From Evernia prunastri (lineage: Eukaryota; Ascomycota; Lecanoromycetes; Lecanorales; Parmeliaceae): a DNA stretch of 64,000 bases. Each line of letters begins with the position of its first letter. The first letter of the stretch is position 1. Of the stretch, positions 1 through 9,507 are shown one piece after another. The position numbers and the translations under genes are program-made. The DNA lies in assembly GCA_003184365.1 (NCBI GenBank), contig NKYR01000131.1, forward strand, positions 37,081 through 101,080, written 5' to 3'. Under the pieces are notes generated by a model. The model saw only the letters and a list, made by a program, of their open reading frames with translations, was not told where the DNA came from and searched no databases.

Positions 1-2240
1 AACACCGGGGCCAGCTGCCCGAACAGGCATATGTAGTCAGTCCCCTGAGTGCTAAGAAGACGCCCATGCTTGTGCAGCATAGACCTGGAGTGAAGAAATG
101 AAGCTATTTACAGGTGCGAGCGGGTGGGCGGGGAAAGAATGCTCTGTCTCTGAAAGAGATGGAATCGAACGAAGAGCTTACTTTTGGGGGGGGTCAAATG
201 TAGATAGCGGAAGCATCGAGACACGAAGCGCCTGGTCATCACGGGTCGCGTCCCTCTACGCGATATTGGCCCTGCTATGCGAAACATCACTATGCGAAGT
301 TGCCATGCTATGCGATCGACTAAGCCTCAGTCCCACTGTGGCGAATAAGCAATACCCAGTAGCTCCTTCGACGCTCTGAACCAAATCCCGCCATGGGAGT
401 CTATTCCAACGAGTCAGCAGCCGCTCGAACGGCGCCGCTGTTCGATCGGAAGGAAGCCGGTACTTATATCGAAAGAACAAGCGCACGCAAGCATGAGAGC
501 TGTGCATAGTGACTTGCAGAGGCAGGACTCTGCTCGTGCTTTGAGGCTTGCGAGATGGTGCTGTAGAGATTGGAAGTGGAAGTTTGCTTTGGGACTTGGA
601 CTGAAGCGAAAGATATGGTGGGTGCGGAGGCAGTGTTGGTCGGAAGGAGGAAAAGAGAGGAGGGAAGGGAGAGATTGTGTATGTGAGAGAGAGTGAGAGA
701 GATGGGGATGCGTCTCAGGTTGGAAAGAGGATGTAGAGGGGGCAAGAGGGGTGAGAGGAACGATGTAGATCATGTTGGTGAGAGAGATGAGTTCAAACCT
801 TCTGGGCAATTTATCTTTGTGAGCAATACAAAGCATACATTCCTGACGGTCAAGGCCTATATCTCGACCGCCCAGAATCGTGGTCGCCGCATGAGTGTGA
901 TGGTTGAAGAGAACTGGGTGCTTGTATGGAAAACGAGTGACGAAATTCCATCTTAGACCGGATTCGGAGGAGGTGATTTTCTGGAAAGCCCAGAGCATAT
1001 CTCTAGTATTCACTAGAAGATAACAGTACAAAGTACTGCAGCCTGGATGCCGTATCCAATGTGGCTCTGGGAACCGAGCCCAATGGTTCCAACACGGTAG
1101 TGATTGGATAATTTTCTGATTCGTTACTGTGCTGACCGTGTATCTAGGGCACTGCAATTGGCCCCAGCATGTCGGCAAATGGGACGGTCCAAAGCCCTAC
1201 GCAAATGTGACTTCGAGATGGGGTTTGACTGAGAGTGAGCCGTAAAGGGTCAAAGGGTTCCACAAGGGGATTGTGGAAGGTGTTAGGAGAATAGAACTAC
1301 AGAAAGCAAGACTTTCAAAATGAAAGATCGGTTCCAAGAGTGAGTACATACTCGAACGTTTGGGTCATCGCGTTTATTGTCTTCTTCTCATTCCGGTAGT
1401 TGCAACAAATGGGCATCTAGCCTACTCACGGTCTGTAACCTTCTCATTTCCCGGACGCCGGCTCTGCTGGTACCTGTGATCTTCCCCTAGTCATGCAGAA
1501 GAAAAATGAAGTCAGAGCGCGCGTCATTAGCGGGTCGCCGCCGAAAAGGACCAGTGCCAGACGCAGACAATGAGCTCTTTGTGCATGATTGGCCTATACG
1601 CTTTTCGCTGAGTCTTTTGTTCCTAGATCAACGAACTAGCAGTGAGCCTTCGTCGTCAGGAGGACTCTTGGGTTTTTTTGTAACTCGTTGCCGTGGCCGT
1701 TGGTATAACATCGGTCGACATCTCAACATGTCAAGAATTGGCGGGTTGTAGTGATGAATCAAGGACCACTGGCTACACGAGGATTCCCCTGTCAGCGGAA
1801 AGACCAGGCAAGTCTCCGCTGGGGTCTAGTAACCCTCATAATCTTTGAAAGACCATCTCAGCTCCCTCCTAGTAGATTTCTATTGCCCTCAGAGCTGTGT
1901 CATACGTCCTCGACTACATGGATGTTCCGAGATTCGGAAGCCATGTGCGTGGTGCTCTCTTAGAGCCAGAAACCTGCAGGTAGCCGTCGTGATAGAATTG
2001 AAGACTTTACACTCATCTCTTACGGTGTGCTAGGTTCCAACGCTGACACCAACAGTAATCTCTGCCACTAATTCATGAGCAGACGAGATTGAACGCCGAC
2101 GCCACTGAAAACCGCTCCCACTAATTTGCGACGGCACGAGGGCGTAGATGACCCCAGAGGTCAAAACCTCTACAGTGTGTGTTTCCTCGCTTCCGAAAAT
2201 AACTCCATTGACGAAGCTGAACGAGCCGATGCACAAGCAA
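1..2240. other. Gene-poor 5' end of window
   Basis: No convincing gene is seen here. Open frames occur on both strands, the longest being 254 codons on the minus strand at 414-1178, but they are rich in Ser, Pro and His, show no domain and overlap each other. A purine-rich (GA) stretch lies near 645-705. The interval could hold untranslated leader or an unrecognised short gene. Confidence 0.5.
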
Positions 2241-3089
2241 TCAGCCACGCTGCTCTTGTAGTTGTACGTTGCGAACGTTATTGATCGCTTCGAGCTCCAA
2301 GGACCTGCCTTGAGTGGGCGAAACCGGCCTGCTGCTGGAAGACCAGCAAGTGCACGTTCTGCTGTGGATTGCAACCACACAACCAATAACAAAAACACCA
2401 ACGCCGAGTATATACTGCGCTAGCGCGAACCCTCCTGATATGTCGTTGTGACTTATGGAAAGCCACAGAGCCGGGACTAGACTACCCACAATTGTAAGGA
2501 AACCCAGAAGGATAAGCACAAAGCACGGACGTAGACTTGTGGATAGCCCTGGGAACGTGCTTTTTGTGGTGGACTGATGTATTTGCAAGGAATCGCCGGC
2601 GGATCGATTGTTGGGAAAATATGCTGTGAGACCGCCCATCCCCAAAGGACAATCTCGATGTGGTTGGGTTCGGAAGGGCCATTCTTCAAAGACACGCGAG
2701 CTCTGGGGAATCACCAGAATTGTCATTTCATGCTTAATGGATCTGAACTGTTCTTGTAGTCTCGCAATACTGCTTTTGTTCCTTATCCATTGGCAATGGA
2801 TCCATCCAGCGTTCTCTCCTGCCGCTTTGAGTTTCGGTTGAAGGAAAGACTGAAGATCCGCATTCTTCACTAGAGCTTTGGAGACCGCAACGATTTGGAT
2901 CGGTGATAATTGTGATACGTTGGACATTGAGATCTGAACAAGTTGGAAGACAGTCTCGAGTTCTAAGATCTCGGCCTGGAGATCACAGATATCCTCAGAG
3001 GGTTCCGGAAAGGTTGTTAATAGCTCGTGAAGTTGTCCGGCTGCTACAAGCATGCCTACAGCGCTGGCGCAAACCGATGAAAGATCCAT
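2241..3089 (-). CDS. Helo-like (fungal STAND N-terminal) domain protein with C-terminal membrane segments
   Basis: Single-exon reading of 282 residues. Residues 1-125 have the layout of the helical N-terminal domain of fungal STAND/NLR proteins: it starts MDLSSVCASAVGML, followed by amphipathic helices and a stretch around NKSSIARLQEQFRSIKHEM. No NACHT or NB-ARC region follows. Instead, two hydrophobic segments sit at about 185-210 (LRPCFVLILLGFLTIVGSL) and 222-243, and a short polar tail ends the protein. In the family this domain is a signalling or membrane-targeting module in incompatibility and cell-death proteins; a stand-alone membrane-anchored form is inferred here. A second open frame overlaps the 3' end (2030-2401), so a terminal intron changing the tail is possible. 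Its own function is not known. Confidence 0.6.
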   Translation of the reverse strand: MDLSSVCASAVGMLVAAGQLHELLTTFPEPSEDICDLQAEILELETVFQLVQISMSNVSQLSPIQIVAVSKALVKNADLQSFLQPKLKAAGENAGWIHCQWIRNKSSIARLQEQFRSIKHEMTILVIPQSSRVFEEWPFRTQPHRDCPLGMGGLTAYFPNNRSAGDSLQIHQSTTKSTFPGLSTSLRPCFVLILLGFLTIVGSLVPALWLSISHNDISGGFALAQYILGVGVFVIGCVVAIHSRTCTCWSSSSRPVSPTQGRSLELEAINNVRNVQLQEQRG

Positions 3090-3727
3090 CGTTAGGGAGA
3101 ACGAAGACAGACAATGCTAATTGCTGGCCATGATTGATGGGTATACTATGTTTCGGAAGGTGAGATGAGCATTTCAAAAAATAGGGGAAGGCTGCGATCA
3201 CGTAAGAAACGGACCGCACAGCCCGGTTGATTCTTCAGCCTTGGGGAGAGGACACTGTGTCAGTCTCAATGCTCCCAACCAAGAAACTTGGAGTGCCTTG
3301 AAGGATTCGTAGAATATGACAAGATACACAACATGCGATTTGCCCGATTTGCATCATAGCCTGTAGCATAGATGTCGCTGCTGCTGCTGCTGCTCATTAG
3401 CGGTTTCTGTACGCCAAGAATGCTGTATGAGGCTACTGTGTTCTTGCCATCCGCTGGGCTACCAAGGTTGTTCTTCCAATTTGCCCTTGAAGAAGAGTAA
3501 ATTCTGATACGTGGAGCAGTACAGTGGATTCGATGCCCAGGCAACGTGTCGGCAGTCGAAACACAAGATATCGCGATCAGCCCTACAGATGACGCTAGAG
3601 ATGCGCCAAGATTTCGCGGCGGCACATCTTTTCTCCAGATACGACAAAGTCTTCGCGGCAAAAATGGAAGATTGGTCAAACATTGTCGTCTGACAGACAT
3701 TACAGTCTACAGTGACAGACTGCCACA
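3090..3727. other. Intergenic region between the Helo-like gene and NSA2
   Basis: This is the divergent upstream region of both flanking genes. It includes a short CTG microsatellite near 3377-3394. Minus-strand open frames cross it (3266-3700 and 3459-3761); the second has several Cys pairs but overlaps the NSA2 start and shows no family. No gene is called. Confidence 0.5.
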
Positions 3728-5061
3728 ATGCCTCAGAATGGGTACATCGAGCGGCATACAAAGCTGCACGGGAAAAGGTTGGCTCTCGCCCCAGCCCCCC
3801 AAACGTCTTACATCCCCACTAACCACTTATCTAACAGACTCGACCATGACGAACGAATCCGAAAGCGCACCGCGCGAGAAGCCCACAAAGTCGCAAAAGA
3901 TTCCCAGAACTTCACCGGTCTGCGGGCGAAGCTCTACCAGAAGAAGAGACACCATGAGAAGATACAGATGAAGAAGCAGATCCGGCAGAAGGAGGAGAGC
4001 AATGTCAAATCGGCAGGGCCCCAGGAACCATCTTCGACGCCTTTACCTCAGTACCTGCTCGATCGAAGCCAGCCTACCAACGCAAAAGCCTTGTCCAGTG
4101 CGATTAAGAATAAGCGGAAAGAGTCGGCGGCCAAGTTCAGTGTGCCATTGCCCAAGGTGAAGGGGATATCGGAGGAGGAGATGTTCAAGGTTGTAAAGAC
4201 GGGGAAGAAGACTGCTAAGAAGGGATGGTAAGCTCATATTCTGGTTTTCGCCAAGAGGGCTCGTCGGTTCTCCATCGTAATAGTACGCTGACTCCAGGAC
4301 TACAGGAAGCGAATGATCACCAAGCCAACATTTGGTAAATGCCCAAGCCGATAGTCCAGCAAGTGGAGAACGCTAACTGCGTACTCGTAGTTGGCCCCGA
4401 TTTTACCCGTAGACCTGTTAAATATGAGAGATTTAGTAAGTTCTTGTGGAGCAGAAAGATAAATGGCACTGACATATTTGCCTAGTACGGCCGATGGGTC
4501 TACGGTATAAAAAGGCTCATGTTACGCACCCCGAACTCAAAGGTAAGATAGTCCATTTCAGGGAACAGAAATACTTTTCTACTACCGTTCAACGCGCAGA
4601 AGGCCATGGAAATTTCTCTCGAGCTACAATACTTAGAGGAAGGCAGCTGACCCGGGCAACGTGAATAGTAACCGTCCAGCTCCCAATCATATCAGTCAAG
4701 AAGGTAACCCACCAATCCCTCCCATCAACATACCTTCCCAATCCCTGACCCGATACGCAGAACCCGCAAAATCCCATGTATACACAACTGGGAGTACTCA
4801 GCAAGGGCACGATAATTGAATGCAACGTCAGGTACGCTCCTTCGTTCCGTCTCCCCCAAAACGCGCGAGTCATATCTAATTTCCGACCCACCAGTGAACT
4901 AGGCATGGTAACAGCAGGCGGCAAAGTGGTCTGGGGCCGCTACGCACAAATAACCGTAAGCTCCACCCCTCTCAGATATCACACATGAGTCCCTACTGAC
5001 CTTCCATCTCAAGAATAATTGCGAAATGGACGGCTGCATCAATGCAGTACTGCTCGTATAA
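3728..5061 (+). CDS. NSA2: Ribosome biogenesis protein Nsa2
   Basis: Nsa2 is a nucleolar/nuclear factor of pre-60S particles needed for 27S pre-rRNA processing. The start MPQNGYIERHTKLHGKR matches the invariant family N-terminus, and the end DGCINAVLLV matches the invariant C-terminus. Nine exons fit: 3728-3777, 3838-4227, 4306-4334, 4391-4435, 4486-4542, 4669-4703, 4761-4831, 4895-4955 and 5014-5061. They total 786 nt and 261 residues, the same length as the yeast protein. Landmarks in order are RLDHDER across intron 1, KFSVPLPKVKGISEEEMFK, KRMITKPTF, RPMGLRYKKAHVTHPELK, QLPIISVKKNPQNPMYTQ and ELGMVTAGGKVVWGRYAQI. Every junction keeps phase. Eight introns, with exons as short as 29 and 35 nt, is a high number for this gene. 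It is surely functional as read. Confidence 0.96.
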
Positions 5062-6050
5062 AAAATAAGCCATGTGGAACGAAGCGATGACTTTTGCACA
5101 CATGCATAGACTGGCCCGTCCAGCTTGTTCGCGTTATAGCGAGCACGGCATGAACAGAAACCTCACAAAATCTACCACGGATTTAGAAGCGTGGATCTTT
5201 TCGACTGGGGCCGCATCATTGGGGGAGCAGAGGAGTGTATGTAGAGAAGATACCCATAGAGAGAACGTGTGTCTGTGTCTCCGAGACGAAATATGACGAC
5301 AAGACGTTTGACTCACCCGTGCTCCCTTTCCCCTTCCCTCTCCCTTCCCCTTTTCGAACAGAGTACGAGTCTACCCCGCGGCCTTCCTTAGAAGAAGTCG
5401 GCAGCCAAAGAAAGAAAGGCGAGCGCATGTCCTTCGATTTGCAGGTATTTTCTTTCTTGATGCCCTGCAGCCTTGACAAAGCACTGCCGCTGCATTGACA
5501 ATCGACAAAGATCTGGATAATTTCGTTATTCCAAACACGAAGAGCGATCGGCATGCTTTTGGGACATTGTCAGAGCTTGGCATGCGCCTCGTCATCCGCG
5601 AAATCCCAAGAAGCGGATTGCATGCTGGGAACGCTACCACTTCGTTGCATCACTCCCTCGGATCGAAAGTGCCAGAGACGAGAAGACGGAAAGATCTCTT
5701 GAGGGGATGCAGGCTAAGACAGCAGAAATCAACGTGAGAGACGCTGTCTTTTATATCGATTACACTCTTCTATGTGATAGAAAGTTAGGGAGACGGTAAG
5801 TCTCATGTCTATTCCCTCAATCATTAATGACGGTGATTGGATATGTATGGAAGGCGCTAAGCAAGTAAGCGAATACGCTTACACAGAATTGAGAAGGGGA
5901 TCAGTATTGAGCCCGAGCCTGAGAAGACAATCTCTCCAACAGTACCACGAGGAAGTCACATTAATTCAAAGACGCCTATTCTCTAATCTCTGGCCGGACC
6001 CCGGTAAAATTACTCGAGGACAGCTTCATCCCCCATGCTGCAGGTCCATG
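5062..6050. other. Intergenic region
   Basis: No supported gene. A polypyrimidine tract occupies about 5321-5356 (repeats of C3-4 and T2-4). Short open frames on both strands show no recognisable domain. The 3' ends of NSA2 and of the minus-strand gene at 6051 converge on this interval. Confidence 0.5.
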
Positions 6051-7239
6051 TCAAAACGAAGTCGCCATCTCCCTCTTCTCAATCTCCCTCGCCGCCCTAC
6101 CGTCAAAAAACCACTCCGCCACAAAGATCAACGCATCGAACGCCCCGACCCCGACCGTAAACCCCACCGCTCCAAAAAAGACGACCACGTCACTCGCGCC
6201 CTTCCACTTGCTCGCCTCCCGATGATAAGTCCGGCTGATGTACGTCGCCAAGTCTCTGAGCTGCGACGCGCTCGTCACGACCCACTGGCGCACCGTTGCC
6301 CCCGCTTCCAGGACAACGAGGACGATGTGATCGATTGCCCCAAGGGCATGGGCCGCGGTGGCGTCGAGGAGGTGGAGGAGGCGCCGGAGGGCAGGATCGT
6401 CGTGGCTTCGATCTGCACCTGCCTGCAAGGCTTTCGAGCTGAAAGGGCTCGCGTGAAGGGGGCGGAGGATACTCCTCCCGGTGGATTTGGCGACGGACCG
6501 GGAAGTGTTGACGAGGAGCAGGCCAAGGGGCAGAGATTCTTGGATGAAGTGCGAGAGGCGGTGGACGGAAGGGTACGAGGCGATGTGCTGGGAATAATTC
6601 TCGAGTTAGCTCACGCTCCAGAACGGCGTTGCGAGAGGGGAGGAACCCCACCCCCAGAAACAAAGAACCGCCCACTCTCGGGCGCTGCGAGATCTTGTCC
6701 GTTGCTTCGTCGGAGGAACTCGAGTCTCGCTACACGGACAATAATCAGTCTCCAATCTATCCCCAATGGAATCGATACAGACATCAAAGGGACGTATATT
6801 GATCTTTGCGCCTTCGAGCCCGGGCACGATATTGACCCTCAACCCCGGCACATCCGGTACCGCCACCGGTGTCTCTCACCCCGTCAGCGCAATCTCCAAG
6901 CAAGAGAGTTTCAATCCGGACGCACCAAACTCGTCAACGCCGGTAAGATGCTCGGCATCGACATCGACCCAGGCGCCATCGCGGGCCCCGCCGACGGCCA
7001 TAGCATCCCGGCCTTCGGCGCCGCCCCTTCCCTCACGTCGCGGCCCCCCATCCCCTCGCTCAGCGTTTCGCCGCTGTCGCTGCGCCGAAGGGATCCTCCC
7101 TCCTCGTTGTCGCCGCGGGGATCAGAGCCGGCGCTGGCCGCCGTATTTCTCGAGCAGTGCAGACAGCGCTCTCTGGATGCCGAGGATCAGCAGCACGGAC
7201 AGGACGTGGTATGCGCACGTGTATACGGCGGTGGACATG
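6051..7239 (-). CDS. Hypothetical multi-exon membrane protein
   Basis: The family is not recognised. On the minus strand an ATG at 7237-7239 opens a hydrophobic N-terminus (MSTAVYTCAYHVLSVLLILG) of about 36 residues. Further down, separate coding-like blocks read DVDAEHLTGVDEFGASGLKL, VNIVPGLEGAKINIRPFDV and finally an uninterrupted block from about 6590 to the TGA at 6051. That last block holds ASQLRDLATYISRTYHREA and a membrane segment VVVFFGAVGFTVGVGAFDAL. A GT-AG intron of about 43 nt near 6820-6862 would join the second and third blocks; the other joints are unresolved. The plus strand carries a 521-codon open frame over the same GC-rich DNA, but it is low-complexity and rich in Pro and Arg. 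I prefer the minus strand because its segments look like globular and membrane protein. Confidence 0.5.
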
Positions 7240-7955
7240 TTCTCTGGACGCACCGGGGGGCTTTGGGAACGGGTGGAAAGGGCGAAGGGGGGGGGGAACA
7301 AGAACTGACTGCAGAGTGCAGAATTCGCCTCGCTGGGCGCGCTGTATCACGGCTTTCTTATAGGGGGTGAACATTCTTCACGTTGGATCGGACTGGAAGA
7401 GGAGGAGCGCTGCTCAGCATCGGTTGTAAGATCGAAAGGGGGAGAGAGAGAGAGAGAGGGAAAGGGTCAAGGTGGAAAGATAGCTGAGCGGGGAAACACA
7501 GTCCTTACGCCGAACCGGTACCACACATACGGTGAGTTTGCATGTTTTTTTTGGGCCTAGATTGAATAACGCCTTCGGTCGAGAAGGCAGCTGAGCGCTG
7601 AGCGCTGTGCGCTAGTTGTACGGGCGTGAGGTAAGGCAAGCGGCATTGGATATCGACGCTTGCTGTCCCCTCTGGACCATTGGCTCGGATCGGCTTCGAT
7701 TGGACACTGTAGCTCGTGATAAGCAAGTACCTTTGTCTAGGCAAGGTGGTTGAGCCGAGAAGTCATGCAGGTCGTCGAGCGGAGAAGTCTGGTATCGCTG
7801 TTGAACATGGATTTTTGGAATCTGGTTGGTGTCCTAGGTACATACACATCAAACCGTGGCTCGCGGGGTATCGGTTCTCCGATCAAGCAGGATTCTAGCC
7901 TTATGTGTGGAAATTTACAGTTGGATTGAACATTCCATTGTTGGCAGGCTCCAAT
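7240..7955. other. Intergenic region with GA microsatellite
   Basis: No gene is seen. A (GA)n run lies at about 7438-7462 and a T-run near 7545. The interval lies downstream of the farnesyl diphosphate synthase homologue and upstream of the hypothetical membrane protein. Confidence 0.5.
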
Positions 7956-9111
7956 CTACTTCGTTCGTTTGTAGATCTTATTCAGAAACCCCTCAAAGAT
8001 GCTTTTCTTCAGCCCGTCACTCTCGTCGATCGAATAGATCGCCTCTCGGATCTGACCCACCTTCTCATCCTCATACTTACGGTACACGTTCTCCAAGTCC
8101 ATCTCGCTGTACACCTCCTTCACCCTCGTCTCCGCCGATTTATCCTTCTTGCCGTAATTGTCCTCGAGGGCCTTTCGCTGCTGCGGGCTCGCGCGCTTGA
8201 GGGCTTCGTTGATGAGCCAGGAGCACTTGTTGTCCTGGATGTCGGTGCCGATTTTACCGATGATCTCCGGGGCGCCGAAACCGTCCAGATAGTCGTCCTG
8301 CACTTGGAAGTACTCCCCCGTCAGCAGGAGGATCTTCTCCGCCTGCTGCAGGTTCTTGGGCGTAGCAAGGTTCAGCTGGTACAGCGAGAGAGTGGCCGGG
8401 AGGAAGAAGCTGTAGTACGACGTCTTGAAATTGACGATGAAGCGGTACTTCTCGAAGCTGAATTGGTCGAAGTTCAGCTTCTCCTCCGGCGCAGTGAGCA
8501 AGTCTGCCAGCTGACCCATCTTTGAGGCCTCGTTAGCTATTGGAGGCGAGGCGGGTGGAAAGCGTTCTAACCTCGGTCTTGAACATGACTTCGTGGAAAA
8601 GTTCTAGAATGTTCGTGTAGCTCTTGTCACCTGAGAAATATTTTCGGAGGAGGATGAATATTGAGGACACGAGCATGAAGGCGTCGTTCATGGCTGTCAT
8701 CCCCACGTTAGGCATCAGGTACCAGCATGTGTTCCCCCGCCGCGTCTGTGAAGAGTCCATGATATCGTCCGCAATGAGAAGGGCGGCTTGGAGGAGCTCC
8801 GTGCACCACCCGAGGATCGCCGACCGGAAGTATTCTTCGTCCGTCAAGGGTCGCCCCAATAGCTCCGAAGTGGTGTCTAAGACAGACTGTCCTCGATTCG
8901 CCTTACCGCCGACCACATTGTGCTTTAGCGACTATATCCAAGTGGTATCAGTCAAAGCTTGTAGCAGACAGGGGAAGCTACCAACATTTCGGTACCAATC
9001 CAGGGTGTCTTTGGGGACACCATACTCTTTGGCATGTTCGACAAGGTCATCCATCAGAATAGGGAAGATTTTATCAAAGTCCCTAGTAGAGACCTGTTTC
9101 TCGCCATTCAT
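7956..9111 (-). CDS. ERG20: Farnesyl diphosphate synthase homologue with altered chain-length site
   Basis: A trans-isoprenyl diphosphate synthase of the eukaryotic FPPS type, a cytosolic enzyme that condenses IPP with allylic diphosphates for sterols and prenylation. Exons are 9111-8986, 8931-8572 and 8519-7956, all in phase, giving 349 residues, the normal family length. Conserved blocks are HNVVGGKANRG, the first Asp-rich motif DDIMD followed by RRG, FKTSYYSFFLP, the second Asp-rich motif QDDYLDGFG, IGTDIQDNKCSWL and the basic tail KIYKRTK. The residues five and four before DDIMD are Ala and Leu (sequence AALLIADDIMD), whereas canonical FPPSs have aromatic residues there. This predicts longer products. 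The gene may therefore be a paralogue rather than the housekeeping enzyme. The frame stays open upstream to an ATG at 9507, adding 132 residues; I chose 9111 because it gives the standard N-terminus. Confidence 0.9.
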
Positions 9112-9507
9112 TCTGGGTTTTTCTTCCTTGGTTTCTTCGGCCAGGTAGGGCAAGGACCAGGCTGTTACTCGCTTCATGATGAGGGACGCGTTGCCGAAAA
9201 TTGGAAGTCGGTCCACCAAGCTGGTCGAACGTTCCACGGTCTTCAAGAACCCGAAGGCAGCGAGGATGGCAATCATGTCCCCCATTCCACGAAATGATGT
9301 GTACTTTTCTGCATCCGCCAGTATCTCCATTGGTTTTGGCAATACCGATTCAGGGCTGCGGAGCGAAGGGTAGCGGTGCAGCGTCCATTTCCGGCTTTTG
9401 GGATCCCCGCTCCAGAAGTTTGAGAGTTTCGAGGCAGTGTTTGAAATATGAGGGCTGTAGAACGGGTTATTCCAAGGACTCCAAGGACTTATCACGGCGG
9501 CCTTCAT

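Noticed and set aside
414..1178. 254-codon minus-strand open frame
   Set aside because: Composition rich in Ser, His and Pro, no domain, overlapped by other frames on both strands; probably not coding.
3266..3761. Minus-strand frames with Cys pairs overlapping the NSA2 start
   Set aside because: They overlap the certain NSA2 first exon, and the Cys spacing matches no zinc-binding family I know.
5805..7370. 521-codon plus-strand open frame
   Set aside because: Low-complexity Arg/Pro/Ser composition with no domain, in GC-rich DNA where the minus strand gives membrane and globular-looking segments with plausible splice signals.
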